Positions 17,639-27,095 of a stretch of 64,000 bases of DNA are shown in pieces. The position numbers and the translations under genes are program-made. Source of the stretch: Pseudomonas mandelii (GTDB lineage: Bacteria > Pseudomonadota > Gammaproteobacteria > Pseudomonadales > Pseudomonadaceae); NCBI RefSeq assembly GCF_002251635.1, contig NZ_NMOJ01000050.1:85097-149096 (forward strand), read 5' to 3'. Positions within the stretch are counted from its first letter, which is position 1. Each line of letters starts with the position of its first letter. Under the pieces are notes generated by a model that was not told the DNA's origin, ran no database searches, and saw only the letters and a program-made list of their open reading frames with translations.

Positions 17639-18184
17639 TCAGATCGAACCTGCCGGTGTAACGGCGGGAAAGTCTTTCTCGGGATCAAATACGTTATTGA
17701 AAAAGTTCGTCAGGGAGTACATGGCCACCAACGCGATGATCTCCATGACATTCGCATCACTGTAGCCTGCGTCGCGAACGGCTTTCAGATCAACATCACT
17801 GACCTTGCCGCGAGTCTCGATAACTTTGTGCGCGAACTGAAGAGCAGCGTTACGCTTTGGGTCGGAGGCCTGCCCCTTGCGAGCAAGAATCACTTCATCG
17901 GCCGGCAGCTTGGCCATATGCTCGGCCGTAAAGCTGTGAACCATCAGGCAGTAGTTGCAGCCATTCGCTTCAGAGACGGCGAGGCCGATGCTGTCACGCG
18001 TCTTCACATCGAGCGCTTTGCTCATAGAGCCGAGCAGCGTCGCCCATGCGTTGAACGCGATTGGGCTCCGCGCGAAGATTGCCATCATATTTGGAGTGAA
18101 CCCGATGTTCTTGGTGAACGCATCGAGAGTCGGTTTCGAGTCAGCCGGCACTTGTTCTGGCATTAGAACTTCACATCTAGGCAT
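17639..18184 (-). CDS. Carboxymuconolactone decarboxylase (AhpD-like) family protein
   Basis: This 181-residue protein has the redox motif G-C-N-Y-C-L-M-V-H (CxxCxxxH). It is nearly identical to the copy at 28567, differing at about a dozen positions, including M-V-H here for T-V-H there. Members of this subgroup act as thiol-dependent peroxidases or have unknown substrates. It follows the nitroreductase gene on the same strand and would be read from the promoter near 18.9-19.1 kb. The ORF is intact although its neighbours in unit A are decayed, which suggests selection for this pair. Confidence 0.9.
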   Translation of the reverse strand: MPRCEVLMPEQVPADSKPTLDAFTKNIGFTPNMMAIFARSPIAFNAWATLLGSMSKALDVKTRDSIGLAVSEANGCNYCLMVHSFTAEHMAKLPADEVILARKGQASDPKRNAALQFAHKVIETRGKVSDVDLKAVRDAGYSDANVMEIIALVAMYSLTNFFNNVFDPEKDFPAVTPAGSI

Positions 18185-18218
18185 TGCAGTCTCCCTAAGT
18201 TACTGGTTTCATTGATAA

Positions 18219-18836
18219 TTAAACGAAATCCAACACTTCAGCCAACGGACGGCGGAGCTTCTGCGGCCAGTTTCCTGGACGCTCCGTACCTATGGACAAC
18301 AACATGACCGGCACTTCGTTTTCAGCCAGTCTGAACTCACGGGCTACCCCTTCGGCATCGAAACCGATCATTGGGGTCGAGCCGAAACCCAGCGAGCGGG
18401 CGGCATAGATGATCGCCGACGCACCGAAGGTGGCCGTACGAACTGCCTCATCGCGCTGACGCTGCGGGTACTCTAAATACAGGTCGCGCGCAGGTAGTTC
18501 CCAATCCGACACCATCTCCACAGGCATAACGCCTGCTTTAACCAACGGTGCTAGACGCTCCGGTATTACGCTGGAGTCAGCCAATTGACCGCAGATAATG
18601 AAGGTAACGGCTGCTTCCGTAATCGGGGGCTGGCTCCAAGCAATCGGACTTAACCGCGCTTTTGCTTCAGGTGTGCGTACCGCAATGAAACGCCAGTTCT
18701 GTAAGTGGAAGGATGTCGGCGCAGAGGTACCTATTCGCACCAACTCTGCGATTTGATCGTCGCTTAAAGTTGCAGTAGGGTCGTAGTACTTAGCGGCGCT
18801 ACGACTTACGATACATTCGATAACGGCATTGGTCAT
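18219..18836 (-). CDS. Nitroreductase-family FMN oxidoreductase
   Basis: This 205-residue protein has the nitroreductase fold: S-R-S-A-A-K-Y-Y-D-P near the start, S-A-P-T-S-F-H-x-Q-N-W-R-F (FMN phosphate region), and G-S-T-P-M-I-G-F-D near 160. Such enzymes use FMN and NAD(P)H to reduce nitro groups, quinones or enones. ATG 18836 follows AGGAACC and is preferred over a start 20 codons upstream. It is about 90% like the copy at 29147, with the same gene order (nitroreductase, then CMD 35 bases on). Confidence 0.9.
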   Translation of the reverse strand: MTNAVIECIVSRSAAKYYDPTATLSDDQIAELVRIGTSAPTSFHLQNWRFIAVRTPEAKARLSPIAWSQPPITEAAVTFIICGQLADSSVIPERLAPLVKAGVMPVEMVSDWELPARDLYLEYPQRQRDEAVRTATFGASAIIYAARSLGFGSTPMIGFDAEGVAREFRLAENEVPVMLLSIGTERPGNWPQKLRRPLAEVLDFV

Positions 18837-19102
18837 AATGGTTCCTATGATTGAAGAGATAAGTTGAAGCTCAAGAGAGCTGCCTCCTATGCGCACCTGG
18901 TTCGCTTGAAATATCGCGTAATTTTTTTCCTTTGCTTCTGGTGGTTATTAGACAAATGATCTGCTTGCTGCTTGCACATAGAACGAGCAAGACCGACAAC
19001 AAGCTTGTTCTTTTGTTTTTTTGTTGATGGATGAAAACTTCACAGGCACAGAGGTAGCGTCATGCCTTTCACCCCCCTGCCCCTCACTCTCTCATCGGTC
19101 GA

Positions 19103-19127
19103 GGCTCTGAAGATGACTGTATTGGCC
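19103..19127. promoter_or_regulatory. Shared LysR-type operator candidate (unit A)
   Basis: GGCTCTGAAGATGACTGTATTGGCC, upstream of the nitroreductase-CMD operon, almost repeats the sequence at 46650-46672 in the LysR/CMD divergent gap, and is partly kept at 30036-30060. The ends GGC...GCC suggest a regulator site. Confidence 0.5.
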
Positions 19128-19359
19128 TTTTGAATTGTTCCTACAATGCACCTTGATTATCGATGAGAGATTCCATCACCAAGCAAAAGGGTTCCACCTC
19201 CGCTATGTGGCACAAGGGTTACCACTATCTCACGCTCCGATATCATGCTATATCACCTTCTTGCGGTGTTTCAGCATGCGTGTTCAAACACAATGTTTAC
19301 TTGAGTGGCTTGGTCAGGGCATAAAGAATCGCACCGCCTAGTGCCTACTTTTCGACAGT

Positions 19360-20345
19360 TAAGTCAGCGTCGGGTTAAGCCACGCGTGTAGTTGTTCTAA
19401 CTGCGGCTTTGCCGAACTGCCTTTCTCTGATCGGGTGGAGGTCCGCGAATCTCGCTTTCGATGACATACGGAGCCGCAATCCATAGCAACACCTCGGCGG
19501 CGAGCGGTGAGGCCTGAACTTTTTAGACATCCTAAATTTGTGTCGAGCGTGCGCCCAACAGGCACCTTCATGAATGGTGCCCGCGGCATACAGAGCTTGC
19601 GAGATCCCTATGAAGTTTTTGATATGTGCGCAGGAATACTGACCTTTGCGATCTGGCGAATATGCAATCCATACAACCGCTGGCGTCGCTAACTGGCAGG
19701 TCGGTCGTCAGGCACCATGCCAACAAGCGAGCCGTTTTGGTTTTGCCATTGTCCGGCGCAAAATACACCAATCGGCGTGTCGTCGGCATGGACTTTAAAG
19801 CCGCTCATGACATGACGCTCAAGGGCGTTGAATAGCTGCGTGAGCAATTGACTGCTCTTGCCTTTCCAGTCAGCCAAAGTTGAGCGCTCCAGATCCACGC
19901 CCTCACGGGCGTAGATCTCGGATTGTCGATACAGTGGCAAATGGCCGACAAACTTGGAGACCAGCACACGGACCAGTACCCCAGGGCCAGTAAAGTCTCT
20001 GGCTATCGGGCGAGTCGGTGCTGGTACTCGGGCGATGTGCTCGCAACAGCGGAAAACCGCCTTCGGACCCGCATGGAGAATCACCTTAAATCGCGCGGGG
20101 ACGTACTCCAGCACCTCAGACACATCCCCCCCCCAAATAGCGAAGCTTCCGCCGCAACCCTAGCATTGCGACTCAGGCTGGTGGACATGGTTTTCGCCTG
20201 GCAGGTGTTCATGCAACGGCTTGCACTGAGAGACGACGCGAGGTGTCGGTTCGATTGGCGGTGTCAGTTCAGTTTAACTTGCGTTTGAACTCTGTCGGGA
20301 AGTTGGAACGGAGACCGCGTCGACGGGCTGAGGCAGCGGCATCCA
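19360..20345 (-). pseudogene. IS66-family transposase remnants (TnpC and TnpA pieces)
   Basis: The open part (19689-20123, minus) reads as IS66 TnpC: F-V-G-H-L-P-L-Y-R-Q-S-E-I-Y-A-R-E-G-V, then K-V-H-A-D-D-T-P. The preceding part (C-G-C-G-G near 20150) and the following part (Y-S-P-D-R-K-G, then A-W-L-N-P-T-L near 19370) lie in other frames. At 20285-20345 R-S-N-F-P-T-E-F-K-R-K-L matches the start of the IS66 TnpA helper. Many frameshifts and stops make it inactive. It separates units A and B. Confidence 0.8.
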
Positions 20346-22121
20346 AGACAGTGTCTATTAAAAAATGATGGATACTATTTTTGCTAATTCTGAAGGTCGT
20401 CAGGACTGGTTGCCGGCCAGACGGTTACGATCGTCCCGCTGTTCATTGTTCTACTTCCGAAGCGTCTTCAGCTATTGATCAAACGTCTGTGCCCGAGTCC
20501 TCATCAAAGCGATTGTTGATCACACTCTGATGTTCGAGTAAGTCGTCGGCGGCGTCCAGATTTTCTGCTAGCACTCACAACGAATCATGTGGGCGCGGAG
20601 AGTCGCCCCTCTAGCGTCATGGGGAGATACAGAGGTTGGTGCGCTCTCAACTACATTCCTTAAACTTTGGTGATCTGTGTCTTGAGTATCATGTTCAAGC
20701 TAAAATGACGTTTGGTAAATGTCTTAAAGCGACCTTCTCGCAGCGTCGCAACCAGAGGCGCGGTGCTAGTTTTACACATGCCGAGCACCACAACCTCTTC
20801 TCCATCCTCAATGCTTTTGAACCACGCAGATGGGGCGATCAGATACTCACCTCCACACCAATTCCGCTTTTGGGATTCTCGGGATCTGGCTGGAATTTGC
20901 CCATCAGCAGGTTGATCATATTTTTGCTGGTATCTCCTTTGAGTCAACAGCGAATGCTGCTGACTTGGCGCTCTTGGAACTGGGTGTTGCAGTTCTCATG
21001 GTAGCGTCGATCGACGGATCACCTGCACACGTAAGGCTTTGCTGAAGGGGTGATGGCTGAGCATCGCGGACGGGCCACGTGGGCAGTAAACTCGACACTA
21101 GGAAGTGAGGGCATCCCGATGGGGCAAACAGTAGCCGCTACATTCCATACGCATCAGCCCGATAAAGCTGGCCAGGTGAATCGAAGCCGACCCAACGCTC
21201 TCTTCGTCTAGATCATCAACGGCGCGCACGTTAAATTCTGGGTAGGTAATTGTGAATGAGCCGCCCATGCGGGACTCGATTAAAAATCGTCTGCACAACA
21301 TATCCAAGTGCTCGTCACCGCCATCATTCTCACTGAGCGCCTCCCGAGCCCCGGTGATTGCAGGTGGGTTTTGGCTCATGTCCGCGGCCATCGTGCAACA
21401 CGTGCGCCGTCCCGTGCGACACGCCCTTTGAGCACGATGTGGTAAAGAATTTCATGAGCTGCGGACTGCACTATGTCTACACGCCTAGGTGCCCCGTATG
21501 TGCAACGGAACTCCAACTGGCCAGCGATAGTGATCATTTTTAGGAGGTGGCTGAGCCGGTCGATTAGGGACATTGGAACTCAACAACTGAAAGCGTTCTA
21601 GCATCTTATTGCGGTTGCACATTACTGCGCGGGTTTGCTTCACCAGAAGCAAGGGAGAAAAGGTGCGCCTGGTTCGCCTGGTTCGCGCCGCGAACGAGAG
21701 GGAAAAGTTGCCAAGGTTTCCAACGCCAAATATCAGCAAGGGCCATCGAGTTGTTCGACAACCAAGCAGCTCAAGGTCCTCATCGGGAAACAATCGATCA
21801 TTGAAGCCGCCTTGCGCCTCGTTGATCAAATGATCCCTTAGGTAACAGGAGACACCTTTTCCAAGCTTTGTACCAAATTCCAGAGGCTCGTGGCCAATCA
21901 AACACCGGTCGAGCATGAAATGGCTAAAAAGACATGTTCGAGACGATCTGCACCAAATTCTGCACGTTTGGAGCACATTGATTTCCACTTAAAGGTAACA
22001 ATCTCTGCACCCCAACGCGCTAACCTCGTTGGATTTTAAAACGACATACGGACAGTCAGAAACAAGCAACCCCAGGCTGACGTCATGCAAAATCCGTTAC
22101 CAATATTTGGAATTCAATCTC
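20346..22121. other. Gene-poor, decayed region
   Basis: About 1.8 kb with only short, overlapping ORFs. 20660-20947 (-) and 21098-21379 (-, starting M-S-Q-N-P-P-A) have partly protein-like composition but I recognise neither. The 21485-21988 (-) and 21609-21841 (+) ORFs overlap and look like shadows of non-coding DNA. It is probably debris of past insertions. Confidence 0.4.
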
Positions 22122-22637
22122 ATGAAAACTCTGACTGCTGCAAATTACACATTGGATGGCAATACTCAGAAACGGACATTGGGTGTCACCACAATGAACC
22201 TAGGAATTTTTGGTGTTTATATCGCTCTTGCCGTGATCTACTTCTGGTTCGGGGGTATGAAATTTACCCACTATGAAGCGCAAGGTTTAGTTCCATTGGT
22301 TGGAAACAGCCCACTCCTCGGGTGGGTATATAAGATTTTCAGTGTCGACATCTTTTCCGGCTTGCTGGGTATTCTTGAGGTGTCCATCGGGGCACTGATA
22401 CTGGGTCGTTTCGTTTCTCCGAAGCTTTCTATCCTCGGAGGTGCTCTATCTGCTGGTTTATTTGTCACGACTGTAAGCTTTATGTTTTCAACTCCGGGCG
22501 TGTTCGAACCTGGACTTGGTTTCCCAGCCATCACTATTGCTCCAGGTCAATTTCTGCTCAAAGACATTGGTTTGTTAGCCGCCTCGATTTTCGTGGCAGG
22601 GCATTCGCTAGTTGAGCTTGAGTCCCGTTCTAATTGA
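22122..22637 (+). CDS. DUF417 family inner-membrane protein, second copy
   Basis: This 171-residue, four-helix membrane protein is clearly homologous along its length to the one at 7456 (W-F-G-G-M-K-F-T-H-Y-E-A, P-G-Q-F-L-L-K-D-I-G-L-L-A-A-S). The nucleotide composition is closer to normal Pseudomonas than the first copy, so the two arrived separately. ATG 22122 fits the family length; the ribosome site is weak. It is convergent with an AraC-cupin gene. The DUF417 and AraC-cupin pair also occurs at 5920-7977. Confidence 0.88.
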   Translation: MKTLTAANYTLDGNTQKRTLGVTTMNLGIFGVYIALAVIYFWFGGMKFTHYEAQGLVPLVGNSPLLGWVYKIFSVDIFSGLLGILEVSIGALILGRFVSPKLSILGGALSAGLFVTTVSFMFSTPGVFEPGLGFPAITIAPGQFLLKDIGLLAASIFVAGHSLVELESRSN

Positions 22638-22650
22638 TTGATGACCGTTT

Positions 22651-22690
22651 CAATGGCCTGAGTGCGAATCGTACTCAGGCCATTGTTTGT
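22651..22690. terminator. Intrinsic terminator between DUF417 and AraC
   Basis: CAATGGCCTGAGT and ACTCAGGCCATTG form a perfect 13-bp stem with a 9-base loop, followed by TTTGT. It lies between convergent genes and probably serves both. Confidence 0.88.
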
Positions 22691-22741
22691 GCAGGTTCAT
22701 AGACCGTTGCTACTTATCAGAAAAATTTTTACCCTTGCCCC

Positions 22742-23569
22742 TCATATACCGTTTGCACCTTTAATCCATTCACGGGGACTGACTCCTGTTTTTCTGCGAA
22801 ATGCTCGTGACAGAGCCGACGGGCTGTCATACCCCACATCTGCAGCAATCAAATTGATAGCTCGGCCTTCTCGTAATAGCTTCTGAGCCAGACTCACACG
22901 CCAGCTCAATAAATATTCTGCGGGTGTTTGCCCTACGATGGTTCGGAAATGCGCCGCGTAGGCAGAGCGTGACATGTTAGATTCTTCAGCCATCTCCGCT
23001 ATTGACCAAGGGTGATGAGGTGCGTCATGGACACTTACCAAAGAATGCGCAAGTCGAGGGTCTGCTAATCCAGCCATCAACCCGGTTTGCAACTGATTCT
23101 GATCAAGCAGATGCCGGAATAACAATATAATCAGCAACTCGAACAGCCGATTGATCACGGCTTCCTTACCACAGTGTCCTTCGGCTGCCTCTTCGAACAT
23201 CCATGTAAGTGTCGTAGCCAGCAATGGTAATTCGTTCAAAGGCAAAACAAGCATATCCGGCAGCGAGGATGACAGCGGATTATCAATTCCACCTTCAAAA
23301 TCCATGGTAGCGCAGAGGAGCCAAGCGCCCTCGGATTCATCAGCAAACAATCGATGTTGACGCGAGCGAGGTAAGAATATCAAGCTGGGCTGGGTAAGAA
23401 CCATATCGCGTTTGTCGACGCCTTGCACCGTCACCGTACCTGACTTCAGCAGGTGGATATGACCACGCTGATCAAAACCACCATAATCCTGAACCCCACA
23501 AAGTTTGTCGTTGTAGAACAGGTTCGCGCGAACGCCAAAGCGAGACATCAAACTAGACAGACGATCCAA
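22742..23569 (-). CDS. AraC-family regulator with N-terminal cupin domain
   Basis: This protein of about 275 residues has an AraC-type cupin domain (R-L-S-S-L-M-S-R-F, then R-G-H-I-H-L-L-K-S-G) and a C-terminal double HTH ending G-V-S-P-R-E-W. No ATG fits: the likely start is TTG 23569, with GAGGA 7 bases upstream, giving M-D-R-L-S-S-L. A TTG at 23605 would add 12 residues. It resembles the AraC protein at 5920 in architecture. Confidence 0.85.
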   Translation of the reverse strand: MDRLSSLMSRFGVRANLFYNDKLCGVQDYGGFDQRGHIHLLKSGTVTVQGVDKRDMVLTQPSLIFLPRSRQHRLFADESEGAWLLCATMDFEGGIDNPLSSSLPDMLVLPLNELPLLATTLTWMFEEAAEGHCGKEAVINRLFELLIILLFRHLLDQNQLQTGLMAGLADPRLAHSLVSVHDAPHHPWSIAEMAEESNMSRSAYAAHFRTIVGQTPAEYLLSWRVSLAQKLLREGRAINLIAADVGYDSPSALSRAFRRKTGVSPREWIKGANGI

Positions 23570-23689
23570 AATCAATTCCTCAATAGATGAAATCTTGCTC
23601 CACAATTTTCAGCCGAAACACCATTGTGAATTGTCTTTAGCACAATGCAATGCTGCCCTGTCAACTCATTTGCTGGAACAAATAAAGTA

Positions 23690-23975
23690 GCCAGGCAAAC
23701 GTGCACTGCGCCAAGGCCCAAAGGCAATCTGGAAATCGCGCTAATGGCCGATGGTGTGCCAGTAGCGGATGCCTGCAAAGTACTGACGACTCCGGATCGC
23801 CTGAACTCGTATTTGCCAAGCTGGATCAAATCAAGGATCAGTTGCTGTTCTGGAAACTCGGTGGCCAATCCATGCAGCTGCTGGCGAAGCCGCCATGACC
23901 ACCTCCTACAATGGTTGAGTGACCAATACGATCAATCAGGATCAAAATCCTTTTGGTCTGGTTTGTTGACACCCA
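23690..23975 (+). pseudogene. Remnant of polyamine ABC transporter substrate-binding protein
   Basis: Three plus-strand frames in sequence give pieces in the right order: G-N-L-E-I-A-L-M-A-D-G-V-P-V-A-D-A, then K-L-D-Q-I-K-D-Q-L-L-F-W and Q-L-L-A, then A-M-T-T-S-Y-N-G. These match the middle of PotD/PotF-type periplasmic binding proteins. At least two frameshifts and a stop are present and both ends are missing. Confidence 0.6.
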
Positions 23976-24138
23976 ACTGTTTTTTTAAATAGGTTTATGG
24001 ATGGATGTCGCCTTGAAAACTCGAACATCACCCGCAAATCAGAAAATACTCAACGGGTACTCAACGATGCTGCTGGCTGACCGATCCAGTGCGGACAGTC
24101 GGCATTTAGGCCCGTTGGCCGCAGATTTGAATCGGTTG

Positions 24139-24490
24139 TTAGGTCGTTTTTGCGTTTAGACGGGCCTGACTTCGTGACGCGTCAAAAACCTTCACAATGC
24201 TCTGCATTTGCTCGATGCAAGTGTCGTAATCGGGGAGTTTCGCTTCGGTGTAGGTATTGTAGATCGCATGCTGCATCTGCTCAATGCACATGCTGGTGCG
24301 AGCACTTGACCGTTGGCCAGGGAGTCGACGTACTTCTTTGTCCGCGCCAGGAAACCGATCGCGGGGTTGGCGTCGAACAGCTTGATGAAGCCTGCGGAAA
24401 CGGTATGGATCAGCAGCCATACCGATGCACACCCTGCGTCATAGAGAATACTGTTGCAACCGAACGAGCCCTGAGTACTAACCTGCACAA
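24139..24490 (-). pseudogene. Remnant of CstA-like carbon-starvation/pyruvate transporter C-terminus
   Basis: Two minus-strand frames read A-S-V-W-L-L-I-H-T-V-S-A-G-F-I-K-L-F and I-G-F-L-A-R-T-K-K-Y, G-Q-V-L-A-P-A, then E-Q-M-Q-H-A-I-Y-N-T-Y. These match the last part of CstA-family membrane proteins. The frame is broken and the upstream 500 or more residues are absent. It abuts the GNAT gene. Confidence 0.55.
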
Positions 24491-24495
24491 GCGCG

Positions 24496-24945
24496 TTAGA
24501 CTATTAATTTTCGGTACTGAATGAAACTGGAACGATCGGCGATACGGTTGTAAAGCTGCATCGCATCGTGGTTGGATTCCTGTGTAAGCCAGTGCACACG
24601 AGACGCCCCGCGACGCTTAGCATCCGCATAGACATACTCGATCAACGCCCGGCCAATACCGTTACCACGTGCGTAGTCCGCGACAAACAAGTCTTGGAGA
24701 TAACAGTGGTCGCTCATTGCCCAAGCAGATCGATGGTAGATCGAATGCACTACGCCTGATGCTTGTTTACCCACCATGGCAAGCGCCGCGAACATAGGCT
24801 CCACTGGGTCCAAGAAGCGCGCCCAAGTATTGAGCGTCACAGCTTCAGGGATATCTACTTCGTAAAATCGCTGATAGCTTTGCCATAGCGGAAGCCAGAT
24901 ATCAAAATCGTTGTTATCAATGGCTTTAATCTCAATTGATTGCAT
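24496..24945 (-). CDS. GNAT-family N-acetyltransferase
   Basis: This 149-residue GNAT enzyme would transfer acetyl from acetyl-CoA to an unknown amine. The acetyl-CoA loop is seen as D-Y-A-R-G-N-G-I-G-R-A-L-I (about 92-104), with C-Y-L-Q-D-L-F-V before it. ATG 24945 has GGAGC 8 bases upstream; the longer ORF start has no support. It is the last gene of the minus-strand operon that starts at 29764, with a gap of about 330 bases before it. A broken copy lies at 16618. Confidence 0.88.
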   Translation of the reverse strand: MQSIEIKAIDNNDFDIWLPLWQSYQRFYEVDIPEAVTLNTWARFLDPVEPMFAALAMVGKQASGVVHSIYHRSAWAMSDHCYLQDLFVADYARGNGIGRALIEYVYADAKRRGASRVHWLTQESNHDAMQLYNRIADRSSFIQYRKLIV

Positions 24946-25272
24946 AGAGTGCTCCAGAAATTTAGTTGGCCGCCACGGTCCTTCATGGGAGCGTGTATGA
25001 AGAGGTGGTCGAACACCTCCAACTGATAATCGAAATGATCTGTGCAGACGATCCGCTCGGCGCCAATTCGAAAGCCAAAAAGAGGGGCAACGAAACGGAC
25101 CAACCCGATGACCACAAGTCTTGCACGGTGCAAGTCCAGCAACCTTTACGTATCTCCTACCTGTGGCGGACGTCCTCTCGGCCTGACTTGATGGCAACGC
25201 GGTTTAATTCAGCACTGCGCCTAGTCTGTGATTGGTTTCACACTGTACTTTTTGAAGTAGGTACTCCAGATC
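24946..25272. other. Conserved spacer between PNPOx-like and GNAT genes
   Basis: This stretch is conserved between units A (16985-17330) and B. A plus-strand ORF (24966-25331) has no counterpart in unit A, where the frame is broken, so I treat it as non-coding. Confidence 0.45.
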
Positions 25273-25692
25273 TCATTTGGACTTTGAGGAGGACTGGCCA
25301 TAGACACGAGCTGGAGATAGCAACGGAGTAATCGAAGTCGCTTCGATCTTGATAACGTGATGGACCGGGTGCTCCGGGCCATTCGCCGCTCGAACCCAGT
25401 TCGCGATCACTAAAAACTCGTCTTCGTTTGACAGAAGTATCAACGCCCTGCCCTTGAATCGATAACCGCGCCTTTGGGTGATGTCGATCACATTAATTTC
25501 TACAGCAGGATTGAGCCTCAAATTCAATATCGTCTGCGGCGAAGCGATATCAATGAAGTAGAGCCCACCACTCACGACTGTCAAAGAGGCCTTCAGCGAA
25601 ACATTGGGTGTTCCATTTTCGTTGAATGTCACAACAGACGACAATATTGCCTGCTTGATGATCACCTCCATGTCAGCCGTGATTTCAATCAT
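25273..25692 (-). CDS. Pyridoxamine 5'-phosphate oxidase-like FMN-binding protein
   Basis: This protein of about 139 residues has the split-barrel flavin fold: V-V-T-F-N-E-N-G-T-P-N-V-S near 22-34, G-G-L-Y-F-I-D-I near 44, and N-P-A-V-E-I-N-V-I-D near 62. Such proteins bind FMN or related cofactors and reduce varied substrates; this one is not a vitamin B6 enzyme by length. It starts at ATG 25692, overlapping the AzoR stop (ATGA), so the two are translationally coupled. It is absent from unit A. Confidence 0.82.
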   Translation of the reverse strand: MIEITADMEVIIKQAILSSVVTFNENGTPNVSLKASLTVVSGGLYFIDIASPQTILNLRLNPAVEINVIDITQRRGYRFKGRALILLSNEDEFLVIANWVRAANGPEHPVHHVIKIEATSITPLLSPARVYGQSSSKSK

Positions 25693-26312
25693 GAACATCT
25701 AACCTCTTGCATGACCGTGAAGTCGATTGTTGCCAACGCTTCGTCCCTTGCTAATGTGGCTTGGTCTCGATCGAGAAACGCGGTCGCCTGCACGGAGAGA
25801 AATTGCAGGGTTTTCAGCCCAACGCAGTCCAGCACCACCGACAGATACGGAATGAGAAAATCTGGTTGATTGGCTCGATCGCCGGTAAAAACGCCACCGG
25901 AAGCGATACCTATAAACACCGGACGATCCTGGAGCATTCCCACCTTCCCGGCCGGCGTCGACTTGAACGTGCGACCGGCACGAAGAATTTGGTCGATCCA
26001 TGCCTTGAGCACCGACGGAACGGTTAAGTTGTTCATGGGCGTTCCGATAACAATCACATCCGCTGCCTCGACTTCCTGGATAAGTACCTCGGAAAGCTCC
26101 AGCGAACCCCGCGGCGGGGCTGCCAATGTAGCCGGCGTTGACAGGGCGATCGCGTAGTCAGCCGAAGCGTGCGGCAAGGGGGAATCTGCAAAGTCTCGTC
26201 GGGTAATTCGTGCGCCGGGCACAATTTCAAGGAGCTTATTGACGATGGACGCTGAAAGCTGGCGGCTTTGCGATTCTGGACGCGAGCTGCAATCAATATG
26301 GAGGATGTTCAT
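25689..26312 (-). CDS. FMN-dependent NADH-azoreductase family (AzoR-like)
   Basis: This 207-residue flavodoxin-fold protein begins M-N-I-L-H-I-D-C-S-S-R (phosphate-binding start) and has G-T-P-M-N-N-L-T-V-P-S-V-L-K-A-W-I-D (about 92-109), the AzoR signature. It should reduce quinones and azo dyes using FMN and NADH. It is in the minus-strand operon, coupled to the PNPOx-like gene and downstream of GST. Confidence 0.92.
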   Translation of the reverse strand: MNILHIDCSSRPESQSRQLSASIVNKLLEIVPGARITRRDFADSPLPHASADYAIALSTPATLAAPPRGSLELSEVLIQEVEAADVIVIGTPMNNLTVPSVLKAWIDQILRAGRTFKSTPAGKVGMLQDRPVFIGIASGGVFTGDRANQPDFLIPYLSVVLDCVGLKTLQFLSVQATAFLDRDQATLARDEALATIDFTVMQEVRCS

Positions 26313-26369
26313 GTAAACGATCCCATAGGTTTTACGAAACCGATCAAGACTATCTTCATAAATTTATCC

Positions 26370-27069
26370 TCAATTAGTTGCTGTCACTACGAGCCCGCGT
26401 TGCACCGCTGGACGCTCGAGGCTACGGTTGAACCATGCTTGAACATGAAGAAAACGGTCGATGCCCACCAGGTCGCCGGACTCGTAGAAGCCAATCAAGT
26501 TGCGAATCCACGGGAACGTGGCGATGTCCGCGATGCTGTATTCGTCGCCCATGATCCAGGTGCGGCCCAGCAGGTGTTTTTCCAGCACGCCCAGCAAACG
26601 CCGAGACTCGGCGGCGTAGCGATCGCGCGGGCGTTTATCTTCGTATTCCTTGCCGGCGAATTTATTGAAGAACCCGACTTGGCCGAACATCGGGCCGATG
26701 CCCGCCATCTGAAACATCAGCCACTGAAGGGTTTCGTAGCGGGTGGCCGGGTCTTCGGAGAGCAACTGGCTGGTTTTTTCCGCCAGGTAAATCAGAATCG
26801 CGCCGGACTCGAACAACGCCAGCGGCTGACCGCTCGGGCCATTGGGATCGATGATCGCGGGGATTTTGTTGTTGGGGTTCAGGGACAGAAACTCAGGTGA
26901 CATCTGGTCCTGGGTCTCGAAACTGACCTCGATGCGCCTCGTACTCGAGACCAGTTTCCTCAAGCATGATGCCGACCTTCACCCCATTGGGCGTCGGCAG
27001 CGAAAAGAGTTGCAACCGACCAGGGTACTGCGCAGGCCAACGTGTGAAAATCGGGTGATCAAGTGTCAC
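26370..27069 (-). pseudogene. Glutathione S-transferase (YfcG/YghU-like), frameshifted
   Basis: The GTG at 27069, 7 bases after GGGAG, starts T-L-D-H-P-I-F-T-R-W-P-A, continuing L-Q-L-F-S-L-P-T-P-N-G-V-K-V-G-I-M-L-E-E-T-G-L-E-Y-E-A-H-R. One extra base near 26926-26932 then moves the frame; the rest (V-S-F-E-T-Q-D-Q-M, then L-N-P-N-N-K-I-P-A-I and E-S-G-A-I-L-I-Y-L-A-E-K) follows in another frame to 26370. Both halves look otherwise intact, so the break is recent or a sequencing error. Family members are disulfide-bond reductases using glutathione. Confidence 0.85.
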
Positions 27070-27095
27070 TTTGTTGCTCCCAAGCTCGGCAGTAT

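Larger units (their letters stand above)
16618..19127. repeat. Decayed duplicate (unit A) of the 24.5-30.1 kb operon
   Basis: Segment by segment this stretch matches unit B. 16618-17363 corresponds to 24540-25325 (GNAT and its 5' flank); 17363-17490 to 26940-27069 (GST start); 17520-19127 to 28440-30060 (CMD, nitroreductase, promoter). Two blocks of B are missing: about 25.3-26.9 kb (PNPOx, AzoR, most of GST) and 27.1-28.4 kb (second CMD and SDR). The first junction, near 17363, shares a few bases with both parents. Confidence 0.85.

Noticed and set aside
20126-20134. Nine-C run near the IS66 remnant as a phase-variable tract
   Set aside because: It lies in an inactivated pseudogene, so slippage has no likely effect.
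21485-21988. Minus-strand 167-residue ORF
   Set aside because: It is rich in Arg, Cys and Leu with no recognisable pattern, and overlaps other ORFs on both strands in a decayed region.
23572-23868. Minus-strand 98-residue ORF
   Set aside because: It is antisense to the polyamine-binding-protein remnant, which explains the open frame better.
24966-25331. Plus-strand 121-residue ORF with V-Y-E-E-V-V-E-H
   Set aside because: The duplicated stretch in unit A breaks this frame, and it overlaps the PNPOx-like gene on the other strand.
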